Below are positions 31,435 to 37,293 of a stretch of DNA of 37,293 nt, piece by piece. The notes under the pieces are model-generated. The model saw only the letters and a program-made list of their open reading frames with translations. It did no database searches and was not told the origin of the DNA. Made by a program: the position numbers and the translations under genes. Source of the stretch: Actinophytocola sp. (GTDB taxonomy: Bacteria > Actinomycetota > Actinomycetes > Mycobacteriales > Pseudonocardiaceae); contig WHUB01000041.1 in NCBI GenBank assembly GCA_009377395.1, forward strand, positions 1-37,293, in the 5' to 3' direction. Each line of letters begins with the position of its first letter. Positions within the stretch are counted from its first letter, which is position 1.

Positions 31435-32253
31435 TCAGCTCGCGGGCTCCTCGTCCTCGGCCTCGGGGTCGAGCAGTCCCTCACGCAGTCTCGCGAGGGT
31501 GCGGCTGAGCAGTCGCGACACGTGCATCTGCGAGATCCCGACGCGCTCGGCGATCTGCGTCTGCGTCAGGTTGTAGTAGAAGCGGAGCGCGATGATGTGC
31601 CGTTCCCGCTGTGGCAGCTCACGGATGAGCGGTTCGAGCGCCTCGTGGTTCTCGACACCCTCCATCCCGCTGTCCTGCTCGCCGATGGCCTCGCCGAGCG
31701 GCATGCCTTCGCCGTCGCCGCCGAGCGACTCGTCTAGCGAGGACGCGTGGTACGCCTGCCCCGCTTCCAGGCCCTCGAAGACCTCCTCCTTGCTGATCCC
31801 CAGGTGCTTGGCGATCTCGGCAGGGGTCGGCGCCCGGCCCAGCTCCTGCGCGAGCCGGGTGCTCGCTCCGGACACCGACAGGTGCAGCTCCTTGAGCCTG
31901 CGCGGCACCCGCATCGCCCAGCTGGCATCGCGGAAGTGCCTGCGGACCTCGCCCATCACGGTCGGCACCGCGTACGAGAGGAAGTCACTGCCCTTGGACG
32001 GCTGGAATCGGTCGACCGCGTTGATCAACCCGACGGTGGCGACCTGCACCAGGTCTTCCTTCGGGGTGCCCCGGCCCGCGAAGCGGTGCGCGATGTGCTC
32101 GGCCAGCGGCAGGTAGCCGGTCACCAGCTGTTCCCTGACCGTCTCGCGTCCCGGGTCGTCATCCGAGAGAGCGGCAAGCTCGTCGAACAGCGGAACCAGG
32201 TGGTCGTACTCGTGGGACGAGCGCCGCTGCTGCGAAGTCGCCGCCTGCCTCAC
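31435..32253 (-). CDS. sigF: SigF/SigB-type general-stress RNA polymerase sigma factor
   Basis: 272 residues with sigma regions 2, 3 and 4: AGRGTPKEDLVQVATVGLIN and DFLSYAVPTVMGEVRRHFRD (region 2), RAPTPAEIAKHLGISKEEVF (region 3) and LPQRERHIIALRFYYNLTQT followed by QIAERVGISQMHVSRLLSRT (region 4). This composition is the sporulation/stress (SigF/SigB) class without region 1. The GTG start overlaps the rsbW-like stop by four bases, so the sigma factor is co-translated with its probable antagonist. A SigF-class promoter upstream of the pair indicates autoregulation. Confidence 0.93.
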   Translation of the reverse strand: MRQAATSQQRRSSHEYDHLVPLFDELAALSDDDPGRETVREQLVTGYLPLAEHIAHRFAGRGTPKEDLVQVATVGLINAVDRFQPSKGSDFLSYAVPTVMGEVRRHFRDASWAMRVPRRLKELHLSVSGASTRLAQELGRAPTPAEIAKHLGISKEEVFEGLEAGQAYHASSLDESLGGDGEGMPLGEAIGEQDSGMEGVENHEALEPLIRELPQRERHIIALRFYYNLTQTQIAERVGISQMHVSRLLSRTLARLREGLLDPEAEDEEPAS

Positions 32254-32681
32254 CGCGCCGTCACCGGCCTGCGCTTGACGAACTCGATGTGGACCTGGTG
32301 CAACCGGTCCTCATCTTGCTCGGCCCAGCTGGTGACGTCGTCGGTCAGCGTGCTCAGCACCCGCCAGCCGAAGGTGGACCGGCTTGGCGTCGCATCCTCC
32401 GCCGAGGTGACGGTGACCGTGAACATGATGTCGTCGGCGCCGATGGTGAACCGGCACGACAGCACCGAGCCGGCGACTGCATGCGTGATCAGTGACGAGC
32501 ATGCCTCGTCGACAGCGAGCTCGAGGTCGGATATCGCATCGACATCGAAGTCAGCACGCATCGCGATGTTGACCGCGACGGCGCGAACGATCGGAAGGTG
32601 CACCAGGTTCGCGCCGAGGCGCATTTCGATGTCGTCCTTCGCGCCTATGTCATGCCCGGCGCTGTGCTGCGGATCTGCCAT
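32250..32681 (-). CDS. rsbW: RsbW-like anti-sigma factor (GHKL ATPase/kinase)
   Basis: 143 residues from the ATG at 32681; upstream in-frame residues are low-complexity and rejected. The GHKL fold is indicated by DLELAVDEACSSLITHAVAG (the N-box helix, with the usual ELAVDEA and a His where Asn is common), followed by beta strands and FGWRVLSTLTDDVT. Such proteins bind and inhibit SigF/SigB and phosphorylate an anti-anti-sigma partner. No RsbV or PP2C gene is in the window. Its ATP-lid glycine motif looks reduced, so kinase activity is uncertain. Operon with sigF. Confidence 0.85.
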   Translation of the reverse strand: MADPQHSAGHDIGAKDDIEMRLGANLVHLPIVRAVAVNIAMRADFDVDAISDLELAVDEACSSLITHAVAGSVLSCRFTIGADDIMFTVTVTSAEDATPSRSTFGWRVLSTLTDDVTSWAEQDEDRLHQVHIEFVKRRPVTAR

Positions 32682-32796
32682 TTCACCACGTTCTCCGACT
32701 ACTGTGGGGCCCCGCCGCGAGAGTTGCTGTCCTCGCGACCACTCTGCCGCGCTTCCGCACGGTGTGCAGCCCCCGCGTCCACGCGACCACCTTCGG

Positions 32797-32822
32797 TTAC
32801 CCAACCGGCTGCCCGGTCAACC
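32797..32822 (-). promoter_or_regulatory. SigF-class promoter of rsbW-sigF
   Basis: On the minus strand GGTT (32819-32822), sixteen bases, then GGGTAA (32797-32802), an excellent match to the SigF/SigB promoter class (GGTT/GTTT, 15-17 bases, GGGTA). Transcription would begin near 32790, about 110 bases before rsbW. This implies positive autoregulation of the sigma factor. Confidence 0.7.
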
Positions 32823-32899
32823 CTCTCCGGACCAGCACGTTCCGGTGAGGGGTGCACCACGTCCGCGTCGCGGCGGCAGCAAGATCGGCTTAGCCTGCA

Positions 32900-33658
32900 A
32901 TGGTGACATGGTGGCACGCGGTGGTGATCTCGGCGGCCGGCATGTGGGCGGGCATGATCAATACCGTGGTCGGGTCGGGCACGCTGGTCACCTTCCCGGT
33001 GCTGATCACGCTGGGCTATCCGCCCGTGACGGCCACGACGTCCAACGCCATCGGTCTCATCCCTGGTTCCATCAGCGGCTCCATCGGTTACCGGGAAGAG
33101 CTCAAGGGCCAGGGTGGCAGGGTCGTGCGGCTCGCCGCCGGCTCCATCGTCGGCGGTGTCTGTGGTGCGATCCTGCTGCTCGAGCTGCCGCCCGGAGCGT
33201 TCGAGGCCGTCGTGCCATGGCTGATCGGTCTAGCGCTGATCCTGGTGATCGTGCAGCCCAAGGTCAGCGCCTGGGTGTTGCGGCGCAGCAGCGGTGCCGA
33301 CCGGTACGGCGGGCCGGTCCTGTTCGTGCTCGTGCTGCTGATCGGCGTCTACGGCGGCTACTTCACCGCAGCGCAGGGCGTGATGCTGATCGCAGTGTTC
33401 GGCATGTTCCTCAACGAGTCGTTGCAGCGGCTCAACGGCATGAAGAACGTGCTGACCGCGATCGTGAACACGGTCGCAGGGATCATCTACTCCTTTCAGG
33501 CTCCGGTGAGCTGGCCGGTGATCGGCCTGCTCGCGGTCAGTTCCACCGTCGGCGGCGTGGTCGGCGCCAAGGTCGGCCGCAAGCTCCCGCCGCGCGTGCT
33601 GCGCGCGGTGATCGCGCTGGTCGGGCTTGCCGCGATCGTCAAGCTCGTCCTCGACTGA
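32900..33658 (+). CDS. TauE/SafE-family membrane permease
   Basis: 252 residues with about eight hydrophobic segments. The N-terminal motif GMWAGMINTVVGSGTLVTFP with TTSNAIGLIPGSISGSIGYR, and its internal repeat GVYGGYFTAAQGVMLIAVFG with NGMKNVLTAIVNTVAGIIYS, are the duplicated signatures of the sulfite exporter TauE/SafE family. These proteins move small anions such as sulfite, sulfoacetate or other organic acids. The substrate here is unknown and the gene stands alone, so transport of an aromatic acid is only a possibility. Confidence 0.88.
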   Translation: MVTWWHAVVISAAGMWAGMINTVVGSGTLVTFPVLITLGYPPVTATTSNAIGLIPGSISGSIGYREELKGQGGRVVRLAAGSIVGGVCGAILLLELPPGAFEAVVPWLIGLALILVIVQPKVSAWVLRRSSGADRYGGPVLFVLVLLIGVYGGYFTAAQGVMLIAVFGMFLNESLQRLNGMKNVLTAIVNTVAGIIYSFQAPVSWPVIGLLAVSSTVGGVVGAKVGRKLPPRVLRAVIALVGLAAIVKLVLD

Positions 33659-33673
33659 GCCGACCCGTCGCCG

Positions 33674-34726
33674 TCAGCGTGGGAAGGAGTCGGCGGCGGT
33701 GAGCAGCAGGTCGTTCTCCTCCGGCGTGCCGACGGTGACCCTGACCCCGTCACCGACGAAGGGCCGCACCACCAGCTTGCTCTCCAGCGCGTGCTCGGCG
33801 AAGTCGGCGGCGCGCTCGCCAAGCGGCAGCCACACGAAGTTCGACTGCGACTCGGGCACGTCGTAGCCCGACGCGCGCAGGCCGTCGCACACCCGCTCCC
33901 GCTCGGCGACGAGCTCGACACAGCGGGCGAGCAGCTCTTCCTCGGCGTCGAGCGACGCCAGCGCGGCCGCCTGCGCGACCGAGTTGACGCTGAACGGCAC
34001 GTACACCTTGCGGGTCGCCGCGACGACGGTCTCGTTCGCCACCAGGTACCCCACCCGCAGTCCGGCGAGCCCGTACGCCTTCGAGAACGTGCGCAACACG
34101 GCCACGTTGTCCCGGCCGGACAGCAGGCCGAGTCCGTCGGGCACGTCCGGGTCGGTCACGTACTCCCGGTACGCCTCGTCCAGCACGATCAGCACGTCGC
34201 CCGGCACGGCGGCGAGGAAGCGTTCGAGCGCGTCCCGCCGGACCGCGGTTCCGGTGGGGTTGTTCGGGTTGCACACGAACACCACCCGGGTCTTCGGCGT
34301 GATCGCGGCGGCCATCGCGTCGAGGTCGTGGGTGTGGGAGTCGTCGAGCGGCACGGTCACCTGCCGCGCGCCGACGACCTGCGTGATGATCGGGTACGCC
34401 TCGAACGAGCGCCAGGCGAACAGCACCTCGTCGCCGGGTACGCAGAACGCCTGGATCAGCTGCTGGCACAGCATCACCGAGCCACAGCCGATCGCGACCT
34501 GGTCCTGCCTGACGCCGAGCTTGGCGGCTAGTCGCTCGATCAGTGCGAACGCGGCCATGTCGGGGTAGCGGTTGACCGACTTCGCCGCGTCGGCGATCGC
34601 GTCGAGCACGCTCGGCAGCGGCCCGAGCGGGGTTTCGTTGCTGGCCAGTTTGACGGCGCCGGGCAGCGAGCGCCCCGGCACATAGGTCGGCAGCGAGTCG
34701 AGATCGGCGCGCGGCGAGACGGGCAT
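33674..34726 (-). CDS. HisC-like aminotransferase (histidinol-phosphate or aromatic amino acid)
   Basis: A 350-residue fold-type I PLP aminotransferase. [50 protein letters not shown] and [20 protein letters not shown] (PLP lysine in FSKAYG) are clear. The ATG at 34726 has GGAG six bases upstream. HisC-type enzymes act on histidinol phosphate or, in actinobacterial Pat proteins, on aromatic amino acids. No his genes are nearby, so the aromatic aminotransferase assignment is likelier but unproven. It diverges from acetoacetyl-CoA synthetase across a palindromic region. Confidence 0.88.
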   Translation of the reverse strand: MPVSPRADLDSLPTYVPGRSLPGAVKLASNETPLGPLPSVLDAIADAAKSVNRYPDMAAFALIERLAAKLGVRQDQVAIGCGSVMLCQQLIQAFCVPGDEVLFAWRSFEAYPIITQVVGARQVTVPLDDSHTHDLDAMAAAITPKTRVVFVCNPNNPTGTAVRRDALERFLAAVPGDVLIVLDEAYREYVTDPDVPDGLGLLSGRDNVAVLRTFSKAYGLAGLRVGYLVANETVVAATRKVYVPFSVNSVAQAAALASLDAEEELLARCVELVAERERVCDGLRASGYDVPESQSNFVWLPLGERAADFAEHALESKLVVRPFVGDGVRVTVGTPEENDLLLTAADSFPR

Positions 34727-34856
34727 AGTCAGCTCCTGGTCGATCCGGTGCTCATGGCACTTCGGTTGTTGGTGCGTGGGTCCCACGCGAGGTACGGCGT
34801 CGAGGTTAGCGGGTTTGCCGACGCACGCACCGGGCAAATCGCGCTGACGCCGATCC

Positions 34857-34884
34857 GACCCGCCAACGGATCCGTTGGCGGGTC
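34857..34884. promoter_or_regulatory. Perfect 28-bp palindrome between divergent aminotransferase and aacS genes
   Basis: Half-site GACCCGCCAACGGA (34857-34870) is followed directly by its exact complement (34871-34884) with no loop. Because both flanking genes read away from it, it is unlikely to be a terminator and is more likely the operator of a homodimeric regulator. It lies 73 bases before the aacS ATG and 130 before the aminotransferase ATG. Confidence 0.6.
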
Positions 34885-34957
34885 AATCACCGTCCTGAGT
34901 ACCCACTCGCGGTCGCGGGTCTGGCGTGCCCCGGCGGGCATGGGCTAGGAAGGGTGC

Positions 34958-36982
34958 ATGACACCGCAGTCCCATCCCCACGTTGACGCCCCGGAAGTGT
35001 TGTGGCGACCTGACGCGGACCACGTCGCGGACACCAGCATCGAGCGGTTCCGTCAGTGGCTGCGCGACGCGAAGAACGTCCAGGTCACCGACTACGACCA
35101 GCTCTGGGAGTGGTCGGTAGCCGAACTCGACGCGTTCTGGAGCGCGACGGCCGAGTTCTGCGGTGTGCGCTGGCACGAGCGGCCGACGGCGGTCACCGAA
35201 GGCGAGCGGATGCCCGGCGTGCGGTGGTTCCCCGGCGGCACGCTGAACTACGCCGAGCACGCCCTGTCCGGTGGCGTCGCCGGGGCGGACAAGCGCGACG
35301 ACGACCTCGCGGTGATCTTCCACCGGGAGGACGGGCTCGCCACCCAGCTCAGCTACGGCCAGTTGCGTGCGCGGGTGGCCGCCGCGCGAGCGGCGCTCGC
35401 CTCGCTGGGCGTCGGGATGGGCGACCGGGTGGTCGCGCTCGCGCCGAACTGCCCGCAGACACTGGTCGCGTTCCTGGCGGCGGCGAGCCTCGGCGCGGTG
35501 TGGTCGTCGTGCTCGCCCGACTTCGGCGTGCGCGCGATCGCCGACCGGTTCACCCAGATCGAGCCGACGGTGCTGGTCGCGGTGGATGGCTATATGTACG
35601 GCGGCAAGACGTTCGACATCACCGGCACCGTCCGTGACCTGCGGGCGGAGATGCCGTCGCTGCGCGGGACCGTGCTGATCGACTACGCCGGGACCGGCGG
35701 CGTCGATGACAGCCACGACTGGGACGCCCTGCTCGCCGAGCACGACGGCGCGCCACTGGCGTTCGACCCGGTGCCGTTCGAGCACCCGCTGTGGGTGCTG
35801 TACTCCTCGGGCACGACCGGCCTGCCGAAGGGCATCGTGCAGGGACACGGCGGCATCACGCTGGAACACCTGAAGTCGCTGTCACTGCAGATGGATCTCG
35901 GGCCGGGCGAGCGGTTCTTCTGGTTCACCACGACCGGCTGGATGATGTGGAACCTGCTCATCTCCGGACTGCTCGTCGGTTCGGCGGTCGTGCTCTACGA
36001 CGGCAGTCCCGGCTATCCGGACCTCGGCGTGTTGTGGCGGCTCGCCGAGCAGCACCGTGTCACCTACTTCGGCGTGTCGGCACCCTTTATCCAGCAGTGC
36101 CTCAAGCAGCGACTGCGGCCCGCGGCCGAGCACGATCTGTCCGCGCTGCGAGCGGTCGGCTCGACCGGGGCGCCGCTGAGCGTCGAGGGCTTCCGGTGGA
36201 TCGTCGACGAGCTGGGTACGGACGAGCGCGGCCGCCCGGTGCAGATCTGCTCGGTGTCCGGTGGGACGGACGTGTGCACGGCGTTCGTCGGAGCGGCGCC
36301 GGACGTTCCGGTGTGGCTCGGTGAGTTGTCCTGCCGTTCGCTCGGGGCCGCCGTCGCGGCGTTCGACGAGGACGGCAAGGACGTTGTGGAGCAGGTCGGC
36401 GAACTGGTGATCACCAAGCCGATGCCGTCGATGCCGGTGTCCTTCTGGAACGACCCCGACGGCTCGCGGCTGCGTTCGGCCTACTTCGACGAGTACCCCG
36501 GCGTGTGGCGGCACGGTGACTGGATCCGCATCACCGCGCGCGGCTCGTCGGTGATCTACGGCCGTAGTGACTCGACGCTGAACCGGGGCGGGGTGCGCAT
36601 GGGCACCGCCGAGTTCTACCGGGTGGTCGAGGGTCGCGACGAGATCGCGGACTCGCTGGTGATCGACACCACCAGGGTGGGAGAGGACGAGGGCAGGCTG
36701 CTGTGCTTCGTGGTGCTCACCCCGGGTGCCTCGCTCGCGGACGTCGAGCCCGGCCTGCGCAAGGAACTGCGCTCCGCACTGTCGCCTCGACACGTGCCGG
36801 ACGAGTTCGTCGAGGTCGCCGAGGTGCCGCGCACGCTGAACGGCAAGAAGTGCGAGGTGCCGGTGAAGAAGATCCTCAGCGGCGTGCGGCCGGAGAAGGC
36901 CGTGTCCGCTGACGCGCTGGCCAATCCGACGGCGCTGGAGCCGTTCGTCGCTCGCGCATCGGGCGCTGGTGCGCCCCGGTGA
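34958..36982 (+). CDS. aacS: Acetoacetyl-CoA synthetase
   Basis: A 674-residue AMP-forming ligase that converts acetoacetate to acetoacetyl-CoA. The family-specific N-terminus (WRPDADHVADTSIERFRQWL, RWFPGGTLNYAEHAL), P-loop LYSSGTTGLPKGIVQGHGG, TTTGWMMWNLLISGLL, SVSGGTDVCTAFVGAAPDVP and C-terminal RTLNGKKCEVPVKKIL are all present. Length is typical. An AGGAAGGG ribosome site precedes the ATG. It complements the 3-hydroxybutyrate dehydrogenase at 2976-3728, so together they allow ketone-body or PHB-derived carbon to enter central metabolism, and it may salvage acetoacetate from aromatic amino acids. Confidence 0.95.
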   Translation: MTPQSHPHVDAPEVLWRPDADHVADTSIERFRQWLRDAKNVQVTDYDQLWEWSVAELDAFWSATAEFCGVRWHERPTAVTEGERMPGVRWFPGGTLNYAEHALSGGVAGADKRDDDLAVIFHREDGLATQLSYGQLRARVAAARAALASLGVGMGDRVVALAPNCPQTLVAFLAAASLGAVWSSCSPDFGVRAIADRFTQIEPTVLVAVDGYMYGGKTFDITGTVRDLRAEMPSLRGTVLIDYAGTGGVDDSHDWDALLAEHDGAPLAFDPVPFEHPLWVLYSSGTTGLPKGIVQGHGGITLEHLKSLSLQMDLGPGERFFWFTTTGWMMWNLLISGLLVGSAVVLYDGSPGYPDLGVLWRLAEQHRVTYFGVSAPFIQQCLKQRLRPAAEHDLSALRAVGSTGAPLSVEGFRWIVDELGTDERGRPVQICSVSGGTDVCTAFVGAAPDVPVWLGELSCRSLGAAVAAFDEDGKDVVEQVGELVITKPMPSMPVSFWNDPDGSRLRSAYFDEYPGVWRHGDWIRITARGSSVIYGRSDSTLNRGGVRMGTAEFYRVVEGRDEIADSLVIDTTRVGEDEGRLLCFVVLTPGASLADVEPGLRKELRSALSPRHVPDEFVEVAEVPRTLNGKKCEVPVKKILSGVRPEKAVSADALANPTALEPFVARASGAGAPR

Positions 36983-37098
36983 ACAGCGTTCTCGGGCGCG
37001 TTCGAGGAGGTGGAAGGTGGTGTCCCTGACCCGGTGGGGGCCTGTGGCACTAGGCGTGAGCCGACCTGTAATGTAGTGGCTCACTGGCCAACCGCCTG

Positions 37099-37188
37099 GG
37101 AGGCTTCGCCTAGTCTGGTCTATGGCGCCGCACTGCTAATGCGGTTGGGGGCAACACCCCCTCGCGGGTTCGAATCCCGCAGCCTCCG
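37099..37188 (+). tRNA. tRNA-Ser (anticodon GCT)
   Basis: A 7-bp acceptor stem (GGAGGCT at 37099-37105 with AGCCTCC at 37181-37187) and discriminator G at 37188; a D stem GCC/GGC; an anticodon stem CCGCA/TGCGG with loop CTGCTAA, giving anticodon GCT at 37135-37137; a long class II variable arm (GGGGG-CAACA-CCCCC type); and a T stem GCGGG/CCCGC with loop TTCGAAT. The long variable arm and G73 identify serine. CCA is not encoded. Confidence 0.95.
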
Positions 37189-37269
37189 CTGAAAGCTTGA
37201 GCCGATCAGCACCCGGTTGCTGGCCGGATCGAGCGACCAGCTAGCCTACTTGCTGGACAAACTGAACAA

Positions 37270-37293
37270 GCGCCACTAGCTCAACGGATAGAG
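37270..37293 (+). tRNA. Probable tRNA-Arg, 5' part only (window edge)
   Basis: The final 24 bases begin GCGCC and continue with TAGCTCAACGGATAGAG, the conserved 5' acceptor strand and D arm of a class I tRNA. The sequence and the neighbouring tRNA-Ser(GCT) resemble the Ser-Arg(ACG) pair common in actinomycetes. The anticodon is outside the window, so the amino acid is inferred. Confidence 0.6.

Noticed and set aside
34748..34948. A 66-residue frame between the aminotransferase and aacS genes
   Set aside because: It spans the palindrome, has no ribosome site and low-complexity composition. An opposite-strand frame of the same length is equally plausible, so neither is supported.
37099..37188. 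tRNA-Ser as an integration site for the accessory genes at 1-2 kb
   Set aside because: There is no integrase gene, no direct repeat of the tRNA 3' end seen elsewhere in the window, and the two regions are 35 kb apart with chromosomal metabolism genes between them.

Overview
The window is about 37.3 kb of high-GC DNA from an actinomycete. Strongly GC-biased third codon positions, frequent GTG starts, apparently leaderless promoters, a DtxR/IdeR-type iron box, an RsbW-SigF stress sigma pair and a mycothiol-type DinB protein all fit that, most likely Pseudonocardiales (the family level is inference). The dominant theme is aerobic degradation of aromatic acids through CoA thioesters. No transposase, integrase, CRISPR array or rRNA was seen.

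Region 1 (1-2.8 kb) looks accessory. An XRE regulator diverges from a tightly overlapping set: a GNAT-like protein, a Cys/His protein that ends in an RNA-polymerase-alpha-CTD-like domain, and a short fragment. A leftward SAM methyltransferase follows whose C-terminus is frameshifted.

Region 2 (2.9-9.3 kb) begins with a 3-hydroxybutyrate dehydrogenase, a GAF/PucR-type regulator and a secreted alpha/beta hydrolase. These fit use of 3-hydroxybutyrate or its oligomers, and an acetoacetyl-CoA synthetase at 35-37 kb would complete activation. CsbD, a LysE-type exporter, a small membrane protein and a DUF6158-like protein follow.

Region 3 (9.3-21.6 kb) is a complete upper benzoyl-CoA epoxidation (box) pathway in two rightward units. 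The first holds boxC, boxB, benzoate-CoA ligase, a thioredoxin-reductase-like ferredoxin reductase, a 7Fe ferredoxin, a metal-dependent amidohydrolase and a 3-hydroxyacyl-CoA dehydrogenase. The second holds boxD, an aldo/keto reductase and a PaaY-like hexapeptide protein. A leftward PaaX-family repressor sits between them. The promoters in front of boxC and boxD share the same architecture, with a TCTACA/TGTAGA dyad around a TTGACG -35, so a single regulator probably controls both. No single-chain BoxA is present; the split reductase and ferredoxin probably replace it.

Region 4 (21.7-22.7 kb) is an iron-storage unit, bfd then bfr, behind an iron box. It ends in an inverted array of 10-bp units at exact 22-bp spacing.

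Region 5 (22.7-30.5 kb) is the phenylacetate pathway: leftward paaZ-paaA-(47-aa ORF)-paaB-paaC-paaD-paaE and divergent paaI-paaK. Two 22-bp sites resembling the corynebacterial PaaR (TetR-family) operator lie in the divergent promoter region, but no TetR gene is in the window. Genes for lower beta-oxidation (PaaF, PaaG, PaaJ) are also absent.

Region 6 (30.5-37.3 kb) has a small acidic protein, a DinB/DUF664 protein, rsbW-sigF behind a SigF-type promoter, a TauE/SafE permease, a HisC-like aminotransferase diverging from acetoacetyl-CoA synthetase around a perfect 28-bp palindrome, then tRNA-Ser(GCT) and the start of a probable tRNA-Arg.
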